A stretch of 64,000 nt of DNA from an uncultured Bacilli bacterium (lineage in GTDB: Bacteria; Bacillota_I; Bacilli_A; RF39; UBA660), in NCBI GenBank assembly GCA_934100165.1, contig CAKOPN010000004.1, positions 124,001 through 188,000 on the forward strand, read 5' to 3'. How positions within the stretch are numbered: position 1 is the stretch's first letter; each line of letters starts with the position of its first letter. The position numbers and the translations under genes were made by a program. The notes below the pieces were generated by a model, which was given only the letters and a program-made list of their open reading frames with translations, had not been told where the DNA came from and searched no databases. Positions 35,501-41,658 of the stretch are shown one piece after another.

Positions 35501-37087
35501 TATATACGTTATTTTTGCTTTACCATTTCCAGTGTTTACACCTACTTCCATTGCGCCGTCTATAAAGTATTTTCCTGAATAATGAAGTGTATTGTTTGTA
35601 TGTGTTCTATCACTTGCTGATGTTATGGCATTTACTCCTGCATAACCAGATATAAATGAGGAACCTCCTCCAGCGCCATCTGCACATGTTGCTCCACCAC
35701 CTGGATAGTAACCATTTCCACCACTACATCCACCATTTGCAATACCAAAAGAGGAATCCTGATAGTTAGTTGTTTGGCTTGCTCCTGGAGAAGTTTGAGT
35801 TCCACCTTTTGTACCAGATGCATTGTTTCCAAATAAACCTCCCCCAGCTCCGCCTTTTCCGTATCCACCAGCTCCGCCGCCACCTGCGACCATAATTCTA
35901 CTATTTATTGAAGTTGCGTCAGTCCACGTTCCACCAACCAATCTTATGTCTGTGGCTCCTCCACCAGAATATCCACCATAATTTGGAGTTCCATTATTGA
36001 AAGCTTCAACATTTTGACCATTTCCATTTCCTTGTCCTACATATACATATAATTTTTCTCCTTTTGTTAAATAAATATAACCACTTGTATAACCACCTAA
36101 TCCTGTGTTTAAATCTGTAACTTCTGGCCACCCCTGAGCTCCCCATGCTTCAATTTTATAATAACCATCTGCTGGGACTATATATGTTTGTTCGTTTCCT
36201 GTATATGCAAAATCTTGTACTTTGTTAAACAATGGAACATATAGTTTATTTACTATTTCTCCAATATTTTCTTTACCATCACTTATATTTCCTGCTTTAT
36301 CTCCTATAGAATATACTAATAAATAATATTCTCCATTGGAAGATGCAGTTACATCAAATTCTTCTCCACTTATATAATTTGTCCATGTACATTCCTTTGC
36401 TTCTTCATCACTCGTTGATAAACAAAATTTGTAAATATTATCTGGTGATAATCCACTTCCACCATCTTCATCTGTTGCTGTTATCTTTAACCTAGCTGTT
36501 TTATTTTCTTGTGATATTGTTTCTGCAGTCAATACTGGAGGTGTTGTATCTAGTGGAATAAAATCATACTTTATCTCACAAACATCTTCGATACTTTCTG
36601 TTAAACTATCTGTACCATTATATTTAACCTCTATTGTAAAATCTGATATTCCTACCTCTATTATGCTTCCCTTTGTAATGTTTGGTGTGCAGCTTACATT
36701 TGAATTTGTATTTGATATTTCTATACTGGAGACGGTATACTTGGCACCTGTTGTATTTGTTATTTGAACTGTATATGTTATTGTTGAGTTTTTATTAGAC
36801 AATGTTGAATATGTTTTTGTACCTTTCTTTGAATACTCAGGATTATATGTTTCATAGCCATCATTTTCAGCATTACTCATTTCTATTCTTGATATTCTTA
36901 CATTTCCTTTAGAACGCAAAAAGGCTTCTCCTGATACACTTAGATTTTGATTAAGTGCGGAGTAGCCCACAGAAATTAGTATTGTAAGTATTGTTAAAAT
37001 CACAACAAAAATCGGGATTATTCCCTTTCTATTTAAAAGTACCCCCCCCCAGGCCGTACATTTGTTTGCTTTGTTGCTTATTTTCAT
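32507..37087 (-). CDS. Large glycine-rich, multi-domain surface protein (adhesin-like)
   Basis: The 1526-residue protein has one membrane helix near residues 22-45 and then a long outer part. In order: a beta domain (about 50-170); a Gly-rich domain (about 290-530, with GGGGAGGYGKGGAGGG); a discoidin (F5/8 C)-like domain near 560-660 (ITVDLGQTYDLDEIAVW); a carbohydrate-binding-module-like domain (NLITNSSFENGTTG); InlB-type repeats (YTLTVNPNGGVLNGT, GYVFAGWTLSG); and two related Gly-rich C-terminal repeats, each opening with YTYTGSS or YTYTGTS and FLVGGGG. It has no LPXTG. The start is ATG 37087 after AGGAG. Codons 13-16 include a run of nine G, a likely slippage site. It probably binds glycans or host surfaces. 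Confidence 0.8.
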   Translation of the reverse strand: MKISNKANKCTAWGGVLLNRKGIIPIFVVILTILTILISVGYSALNQNLSVSGEAFLRSKGNVRISRIEMSNAENDGYETYNPEYSKKGTKTYSTLSNKNSTITYTVQITNTTGAKYTVSSIEISNTNSNVSCTPNITKGSIIEVGISDFTIEVKYNGTDSLTESIEDVCEIKYDFIPLDTTPPVLTAETISQENKTARLKITATDEDGGSGLSPDNIYKFCLSTSDEEAKECTWTNYISGEEFDVTASSNGEYYLLVYSIGDKAGNISDGKENIGEIVNKLYVPLFNKVQDFAYTGNEQTYIVPADGYYKIEAWGAQGWPEVTDLNTGLGGYTSGYIYLTKGEKLYVYVGQGNGNGQNVEAFNNGTPNYGGYSGGGATDIRLVGGTWTDATSINSRIMVAGGGGAGGYGKGGAGGGLFGNNASGTKGGTQTSPGASQTTNYQDSSFGIANGGCSGGNGYYPGGGATCADGAGGGSSFISGYAGVNAITSASDRTHTNNTLHYSGKYFIDGAMEVGVNTGNGKAKITYISKGKLERKNKKLNGVRYIRDCTNGNSINVGSHWVELQAIYQGENVAKGKEITAVSNVGTSNGTGTITSIVDGDIDSSQYSDFFWESRQCITVDLGQTYDLDEIAVWHYWIDNRTYYEHTTFVSSDNVNWTSVTQPTKEESNNGYRINAYESESNVNLYAINNLITNSSFENGTTGITLFTENSISTDLKYSGAYSLYTSTKYRWSGSSMSVDSSKIAINDSIYISEQVYIRQLSSDTQFMYMAFANGQGTDYISATKTYANNKWEKISNIGKPTSTNNNGTYVVYGNMFASDNATSELDNIAYIDNLTLYNLTTIFSNGNEPNKEWCDANIPYVSGTNVLLYLPRHNDYYTSIVNANGGYRVNDGTYNLTMINAKNGDTQVITERRRNGYTLNGYTLTNVLTASTTDLGGASITFDPSTKQALYTQGMESVFITANWQANNYTLTVNPNGGVLNGTTNNSTFNIAYGSTETILNPTRSGYVFAGWTLSGAGSSMNGTTFTMGYENATLTANWASPIPTYTYTGSSQLIDDGNGNWRIKFLTSGTLTFTNLGTGVNGIDVFLVGGGGGGRTGSQRVNGAGGGGGGYTTTKKGHTVSAGSSYNIVIGAGGATNSNGGTSSAFGFSAAGGKYGAPGASNFEAEVAIGGNGGSGGGGGTSHQGYGGNGGSNGSNGSNGTGGNGGTGQGTTTREFGESDGTLYAGGGAGTEGKAGAGGGGVYNNTNNSDKYYVANGTANTGGGGGGGAFNFIKGGTGGSGIVVIRNTRVVPTEQMPSYTYTGTSRLEVDKNGNWKIKFLSSGTLTFTSLGDGTTAVDLFLVGGGGSGRYAGGGGGYTRTVKSLNIALNTSQQIVVGKGAAFSFTETINGGSSSALGYTAAGGYGVGQADKGGNGGSGGGGYAYSDSNSWAGSGGTNGKNGDASSSGCSGGYGQISVPGPNGETGNTREFGESTGDLYSGGGGGTAASGSAGLPGEVTTATNSGRGGGGIAGEDGIVIIRKHQ
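37042..37050 (-). repeat. G9 homopolymer in the 5' coding region of the surface protein
   Basis: Nine consecutive G on the coding strand (C on plus) encode the end of Trp13, Gly14, Gly15 and the first base of Val16. With nine bases the frame is open; any change not divisible by three closes it. Such a run is far out of line with the AT-rich surroundings and is typical of phase-variable surface genes. Confidence 0.85.
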
Positions 37088-37103
37088 AACTACTTCTCCT
37101 ATT

Positions 37104-37649
37104 TTACTTATTCAATTTATATTCAATACTATATGCATTTAATAAATCTATATCTACATTGCTTTCAATACTTCTTGATTCATCATTTGGTATTGTTTGA
37201 CCAATATACCCTAGAAGTGTAATAATTTCTTTACCATCTTTATCTTTAAAAATTATATCAAAAGACTTTACCTCTTTATCACTACCAGTATTATTCTTTA
37301 CAATAGCTGTAAACTTACTAGATACTGTTTTGTCATCACGGGTTTCAGTATATAAATAATTATTTGTAATAAGGAATCCCTCTACTTCTCTATCCTTAGT
37401 AATTCCTTCATTCAAATTAACTTCTCTTTTAACATTCTGGTTAATTTCTTCACCGTTTCCATCTTCCTTGACACAATTATCACATGTTTTTAAATTATTT
37501 ATTACTACAATAGTTATTGATAACAACACTAAAATAGCTAACACAATATAAAAGTGTGTCTTATTATATCTTTCCAATAACTTTGACTTTGATTCTTTAT
37601 TTACTTTTTTGGCCTTTTCCTTTGCTGATTTAACCTTTTTATTAGCCAT
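37104..37649 (-). CDS. Membrane-anchored protein with outer FxLYD-like domain
   Basis: The 181-residue protein has a basic cytoplasmic start (MANKKVKSAKEKAKKVNKES), one membrane helix (about 33-50), a short linker with CDNC and an outer beta-sandwich (about 90-181: FLITNNYLYTETRD, FTAIVKNNTGSDKEV, FDIIFKDKDGKEI). The last pattern fits the FxLYD/DUF3426-like extracellular domain. It is the closer of two paralogues in tandem and lies 17 bases before the surface protein gene, so all three are probably co-transcribed. Role unknown; perhaps an accessory of the adhesin. Confidence 0.65.
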   Translation of the reverse strand: MANKKVKSAKEKAKKVNKESKSKLLERYNKTHFYIVLAILVLLSITIVVINNLKTCDNCVKEDGNGEEINQNVKREVNLNEGITKDREVEGFLITNNYLYTETRDDKTVSSKFTAIVKNNTGSDKEVKSFDIIFKDKDGKEIITLLGYIGQTIPNDESRSIESNVDIDLLNAYSIEYKLNK

Positions 37650-37661
37650 TGTACCATCACC

Positions 37662-38330
37662 CTACTTAACTATTTTATATTCAATATCTGTAGCACTCGA
37701 TAAATCCATGTCAACACTACTGTAAACTTCTCTTGAATCGTGTGCAGGTATTGATCCTCCAACATATCCTTGCATATTAACAAGTACTTTTCCGTCTTTA
37801 TCTTTTACTATGATATCAATAATTCTAACTTCTATGTTAGTATCTGTTGTATTTGTAACAAGAGTTATTAAGTTAGATCCTGCTTCACTTGTTACTAAAG
37901 ATGAATTAGTAAACTTAAGTCCTTCTATAGTTTTATCTCCAATTACACCTTCATTAGTATTTGGCTTTAATTCATTACCTGTACTGTTAGGATCGTTTAT
38001 ATCATTTGCATTATTTACATCGTTTCCTTGATTAGTATTGGCATTATTTTCATTTCCTTTCTTTCCACCAATGGATAAGAAAATTACTGCTGCTACTATA
38101 ACAAGAACAACTGCTACTAAAATTATAATTAGTTGTTTCTTATCTAAATTAAATTTCTTTTTACCATTATCTTTTTGATCTTGGTTTTGGAAAGATGCAC
38201 CATTCGGTGCAGGGTTTTGTGTATATATATTTCCACTTGGTACTTGTTGATTATTTACAGAAGTATTTACTTGCATATTTGTCTGGTTTTGTACTAAGTT
38301 TGTATTTCCTATATTATTATCATTATTCAT
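37662..38330 (-). CDS. Membrane-anchored protein with Asn/Gln-rich cytoplasmic part and FxLYD-like domain
   Basis: The 222-residue protein has an Asn/Gln-rich cytoplasmic start (about 1-55), one membrane helix (about 67-87), a second Asn-rich linker outside, and an FxLYD-like domain (about 130-222: LKFTNSSLVTSEAGS, TLVTNTTDTNIEVR, IDIIVKDKDGKVLVN). The C-terminal domain matches that of the next gene (both end IEYK), so they are paralogues. It is the first gene of the adhesin transcript, with AGGAGGG before ATG and a promoter at 38358-38386. Confidence 0.65.
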   Translation of the reverse strand: MNNDNNIGNTNLVQNQTNMQVNTSVNNQQVPSGNIYTQNPAPNGASFQNQDQKDNGKKKFNLDKKQLIIILVAVVLVIVAAVIFLSIGGKKGNENNANTNQGNDVNNANDINDPNSTGNELKPNTNEGVIGDKTIEGLKFTNSSLVTSEAGSNLITLVTNTTDTNIEVRIIDIIVKDKDGKVLVNMQGYVGGSIPAHDSREVYSSVDMDLSSATDIEYKIVK

Positions 38331-38357
38331 ATCTTTAGCCCTCCTATTGTTACTTAA

Positions 38358-38386
38358 ATATTATCACTTTTATGGCAAATAGTAAA
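38358..38386 (-). promoter_or_regulatory. Promoter of the FxLYD-adhesin unit
   Basis: TTTACT (38386-38381), spacer of 17, TAATAT (38363-38358) on the minus strand. Each box matches consensus at four positions, so this is moderate. Confidence 0.5.
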
Positions 38387-38397
38387 TATTTTTTCCA

Positions 38398-38424
38398 AAC
38401 AAAAAAAGTACGCTTGGTACTTTC
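38398..38424 (-). terminator. Terminator after cotE
   Basis: AAAGTAC, five-base loop, GTACTTT, then TTTT on the minus strand, nine bases after the cotE stop. Confidence 0.88.
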
Positions 38425-38432
38425 ATTTTTCG

Positions 38433-38954
38433 TTAATTTATAAAATCTTCATTTACTGATTCTTCTATTTCTTGTTCAATATTGTCTTTGTCATTACTAT
38501 CATCTTCAAAGTCTTCATCATTTATGCCAACCTTGATTTTTGCGTCTCCTACAACTTCTGCTGCCAAAGTTTTTTCAATTGTGTATACGATAGAACCATC
38601 TTTTATCTCTGCCTTTGTGCAACTTGGTTGTCTTACTGCTCTTACGATTATTTCTTCATTACCTTCATAACTATCATCAGTACTCTTTATTGGTACTTCC
38701 TCACTATAATTTACAGTGTCTTTAACAACCTCTGTTTTTGTGTTGTTTTCACTTGAATACCAAATGTTTACATCAAAGTGTCCCGTAATGTTAACAGAGT
38801 CTTTATCTTTTTTACCTTCAAAAGTATTATTTATAACCCAACACCCTAAAATAGTAGTAGGAACCACTTCTGGAGATACTGTATGTGTTGTTGCAAAAGT
38901 TTTCTTTCCTTTGCCAACAACTGCTTTAGTAACAATTTCTTTATAGCTAGCCAT
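38433..38954 (-). CDS. cotE: Outer spore coat morphogenetic protein CotE
   Basis: The 173-residue product follows Bacillus CotE over its whole length: SYKEIVTKAVVGKGKKTFAT, VPTTILGCWVINNTFEGKK, FDVNIWYSSENNTKTEVVKD, VRAVRQPSCTKAEI and AAEVVGDAKIKVG, ending in an acidic tail (EDFEDDSNDKDNIEQEIEES). CotE forms the ring on which the outer coat assembles in the mother cell. Start: ATG 38954 six bases after AGGAGG; the GTG at 38969 is part of the ribosome site. The order miaB-ymcA-cotE is that of Bacillus. A sigma-K-like promoter lies upstream. CotE outside Bacillaceae is uncommon. Confidence 0.93.
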   Translation of the reverse strand: MASYKEIVTKAVVGKGKKTFATTHTVSPEVVPTTILGCWVINNTFEGKKDKDSVNITGHFDVNIWYSSENNTKTEVVKDTVNYSEEVPIKSTDDSYEGNEEIIVRAVRQPSCTKAEIKDGSIVYTIEKTLAAEVVGDAKIKVGINDEDFEDDSNDKDNIEQEIEESVNEDFIN

Positions 38955-38971
38955 AATATTCCTCCTCACTT

Positions 38972-38999
38972 TAATTTATGCGAGGATAGTAAGATAAGT
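38972..38999 (-). promoter_or_regulatory. Candidate sigma-K promoter of cotE
   Basis: The minus strand has AC (38999-38998), 17 bases, then CATAAATTA (38980-38972). This meets the sigma-K pattern AC-N16/17-CATANNNTA. Bacillus cotE has a sigma-K promoter of the same kind. The motif is short, so chance is possible. Confidence 0.5.
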
Positions 39000-39021
39000 T
39001 CAAAAATTATTATTGTTTTGC

Positions 39022-39372
39022 CTATTTTATCTTTTCTTCTATGAAGTGTTCTATCACATATTTAATATTTTGAAACATTTCGTTTAAATCTTCTTGTAAG
39101 TATGCGTACTCTGTATAAACTTGATATGTTGAAAGCTCTTTTAAATTACTTTCTATTTTATCTTCTAGGTCAGAAATTGGCATCTTTTTATATTCTCTTT
39201 TTACTATTTCTTTTTGAAGGCTTTTAATTTCATTTACTAAGCCCATTATTTTAGAGTTTTCTTTCATTTTTTTCTCAAGACTTAAATATCTTTTGTAATC
39301 GCTGCTTTCTTTTATTAAAGATACTAACTCATCAGTCTTTTCTAAAATTTCACTATATTTTTGCTTTTCCAT
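39022..39372 (-). CDS. ymcA: YlbF/YmcA-family protein (RicA)
   Basis: The 116-residue all-helical protein shows the YlbF/YmcA pattern (ELVSLIKESSDYKRYLSLEK, KMKENSKIMGLVNEIKSLQK, ELSTYQVYTEYAYLQEDLNE). In Bacillus the RicA-RicF-RicT complex helps RNase Y mature mRNAs and supports competence, sporulation and biofilm. The choice of YmcA over YlbF rests on its place between miaB, which it overlaps by 20 bases, and cotE, the Bacillus order. Confidence 0.85.
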   Translation of the reverse strand: MEKQKYSEILEKTDELVSLIKESSDYKRYLSLEKKMKENSKIMGLVNEIKSLQKEIVKREYKKMPISDLEDKIESNLKELSTYQVYTEYAYLQEDLNEMFQNIKYVIEHFIEEKIK

Positions 39373-40762
39373 CTAAACTCCAAGTCTTAGCTTCCACTAC
39401 TTCAACATCTATTATTTTTCCAATTAAATTTGAATCTGCTTCTACATTTATAAGTTTGTTAGTATCTGTGTACCCAAATAGCATTCCCTTTTTCTCACTT
39501 TCACCTTCAAGTAGAACTTTTACAGTTTTTCCTACTAGTTTTTTATTGTTTTCAAGAAAATATTTATTTACTGTCTCATTTAATCTTGCTAAACGTTCTT
39601 CTTTAACTTTAAGTGGCACATCATCTTTCATTTTTGCTGCAGGTGTATTTTCTCTTGGTGAGAAAATGAAAGTATAAGCATTATCATATTTACAATAATT
39701 TACTAAGTCTAATGTTTCGTTAAAATCTTCTTCAGTCTCATTAGGGAATCCTACAATTATATCAGTTGATACAGAAACATTTGGTATTTTTTTAATTTTA
39801 TCAAATAATGTTATATATTCTTCTTTAGTATACTTTCTTCCCATAAGCTTTAAAATTCTAGATGATCCGGACTGAACTGGTAAATGAATTGCAGGCATTA
39901 TATTTGGATACTTTTTAATTACTTCTAACATTCCATCAGTAAAGTCCCATGGATGGCTAGTCATAAATCTTACTCTTGGTATATTTGTCTTGCTTACATC
40001 TTCAAGTAAATTTTCAAGATTATAGTCATAGTCAAAATCTTTGCCATAAGCATTAACATTTTGCCCTAAAAGTGTTACTTCTTGATATCCTTCTTTTACA
40101 AGTTCATTTATTTCTTTTAAAATATCGTCTTTGTCACGACTTCTTTGTTTTCCTCTTGTATATGGAACGATACAGTAAGTACAGAACTTATCACATCCAT
40201 ACATGATATTTACATAAGCTTTATACTTATTTTCTCTTTTTACAGGAATACCTTCAACGATATTTCCTTCTTTGCTGTATACTTCTATCTCCTGTTTTTT
40301 AGTATCAAATGATTCACTTAAGATGTAAGGTAGACGGTGAATATTATGAGTTCCAAAGACAAAGTTAACCCATTTATATTTACTCATTATATCTTTTACG
40401 ACTTTTTCTTCTTGAGCCATACATCCACAAAGACCTACTACAAGATTTTTGTTTTCTTCTTTTAAATGTTTAAGTCTTCCAAGCATGCCAAAAGTTTTGT
40501 TATGAGCATTTTCTCTAATACTGCAAGTGTTTAATATTACTAAATCAGCTTTTTCATAATCACTTGCTTCTTTAAAACTCATTTGTTCAAGCATTGCTTT
40601 TATGTTTTCACTATCATGTTCATTCATTTGACATCCATAAGTTTTAACATAATAAGTTTTACCTAGTCCAAGTAATTTAAAACTGTCACTTATATCATAG
40701 AACTCTTTCTTTACTTCACTTTTAGTCCTTTTTTGCGCTTCTTTATAATTTGGTAATAACAT
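39353..40762 (-). CDS. miaB: tRNA-2-methylthio-N6-dimethylallyladenosine synthase MiaB
   Basis: The radical-SAM methylthiotransferase acts on i6A37 of tRNAs. It has the UPF0004 N-terminal domain with three Cys (YYVKTYGCQMNEHD, LNTCSIRENA, VGLCGCMAQ), the radical SAM motif (YGCDKFCTYCIVPYTRG) and a C-terminal TRAM domain (KTVKVLLEGESEKKG, GKIIDVEVVEAKTWSL). The start is best at ATG 40762, seven bases after GAGGG, giving 469 residues; ATG 40768 and the open frame to 40795 are alternatives. It heads miaB-ymcA, probably with cotE downstream under its own control. Confidence 0.95.
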   Translation of the reverse strand: MLLPNYKEAQKRTKSEVKKEFYDISDSFKLLGLGKTYYVKTYGCQMNEHDSENIKAMLEQMSFKEASDYEKADLVILNTCSIRENAHNKTFGMLGRLKHLKEENKNLVVGLCGCMAQEEKVVKDIMSKYKWVNFVFGTHNIHRLPYILSESFDTKKQEIEVYSKEGNIVEGIPVKRENKYKAYVNIMYGCDKFCTYCIVPYTRGKQRSRDKDDILKEINELVKEGYQEVTLLGQNVNAYGKDFDYDYNLENLLEDVSKTNIPRVRFMTSHPWDFTDGMLEVIKKYPNIMPAIHLPVQSGSSRILKLMGRKYTKEEYITLFDKIKKIPNVSVSTDIIVGFPNETEEDFNETLDLVNYCKYDNAYTFIFSPRENTPAAKMKDDVPLKVKEERLARLNETVNKYFLENNKKLVGKTVKVLLEGESEKKGMLFGYTDTNKLINVEADSNLIGKIIDVEVVEAKTWSLDGKAKI

Positions 40763-40861
40763 GCCCATTCCCTCTTCCTTTATAGATTTTATCATAAAGA
40801 TGTAAAAAATAGAAGAAATTTGTTTTATTATACAGTATAATTTTTATAAGGAGAAAAAGTT

Positions 40862-41260
40862 ATGAGAGTGTTAAGTATTAAAGAACCTTTTGCAAGTCTT
40901 ATTTGTGAAGGTATTAAACATATTGAAACTAGAAGCTGGAAAACTAATTATAGAGGGGAAATTTATATTCATGCTAGTCTTGCAAAAGTACCAAAAAATG
41001 ATGAAAGAATAAATCGTCTTATTAAAATGTTAAATGATAAGGAACTTAGCATGGGAAAAATAATTTGTAAATGCAAGCTTGTTGAATGTGTATATATGAC
41101 AGAAGAATATATTAAAGATATGAGAGAAAATAATGAAATAGAATATTTATGTGGTCATTATGAAGTTGGAAGATATTCTTGGATATTAGAAGATGTAGAA
41201 GCACTTGATGAGAAAATTGAAGCGAAAGGAAGACTCGGGATTTGGCATTATAATGATTAA
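40862..41260 (+). CDS. ASCH-domain protein
   Basis: The 132-residue protein matches the ASCH fold: VLSIKEPFASLICEGIKHIE at the start, TRSWKTNYRGEIYIHAS, MGKIICKCKLVECV, and YSWILEDVEAL. ASCH domains bind RNA or nucleotides and some act as nucleases or as N4-acetylcytidine amidohydrolase (YqfB). Length and motifs agree with small stand-alone ASCH proteins. AAGGAG lies eight bases before ATG and a TATAAT box shortly before that. No operon partner. Confidence 0.85.
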   Translation: MRVLSIKEPFASLICEGIKHIETRSWKTNYRGEIYIHASLAKVPKNDERINRLIKMLNDKELSMGKIICKCKLVECVYMTEEYIKDMRENNEIEYLCGHYEVGRYSWILEDVEALDEKIEAKGRLGIWHYND

Positions 41261-41269
41261 GACCACTCT

Positions 41270-41297
41270 TTGAATTTGTTTACTGTTATGATATAAT
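41270..41297 (+). promoter_or_regulatory. Promoter of the SemiSWEET gene
   Basis: TTGAAT (41270-41275), spacer of 16, TATAAT (41292-41297), 29 bases before the ATG. Confidence 0.6.
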
Positions 41298-41325
41298 TAT
41301 TTTAGAATAATTAAAGGAGTTCATA

Positions 41326-41589
41326 ATGTTAGGAAATATACTACTTGGAATAGTTACAGCATGTACATTTATATCATATTTGCCACAAGCTATTAAGATT
41401 ATTAGAACAAAAGAAGCAGAAGATCTCAGTATTCACACACTTATACTTTGGGTAGTAAGTAGTCTTGCTTATGTGCTTTATGCATTCTTGTGCAGTAATG
41501 AAATAATGCTTAAAGTTGAAACTAGTGTAGAGTTTTTCTTTTGTTTGTTGATACTTGTACTAGCAGAATTATATAATGATAAGAATTAG
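41326..41589 (+). CDS. SemiSWEET-type PQ-loop transporter
   Basis: The 87-residue protein has three membrane helices and the PQ motif FISYLPQAIKIIRTKEAEDL near residues 17-36. SemiSWEETs work as dimers and move sugars down their gradient. Length and helix pattern are standard. AAGGAG lies before the ATG, with a promoter and a terminator of its own. Confidence 0.88.
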   Translation: MLGNILLGIVTACTFISYLPQAIKIIRTKEAEDLSIHTLILWVVSSLAYVLYAFLCSNEIMLKVETSVEFFFCLLILVLAELYNDKN

Positions 41590-41612
41590 AAACCAAATAT
41601 GGTTTCTTTTTT
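41590..41612 (+). terminator. Terminator after the SemiSWEET gene
   Basis: AAACC, six-base loop, GGTTT, then CTTTTTT, immediately after the stop codon. Confidence 0.75.
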
Positions 41613-41658
41613 GTAAATTTAAAAGTTTTCCCTACATATCATTTAACAGGGTGATAAA

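Noticed and set aside
32548..35883. Repeated GGT/CCA-rich blocks that at first look like a CRISPR or satellite array
   Set aside because: The units vary in length and are in frame with the adhesin; there are no constant repeats with unique spacers.
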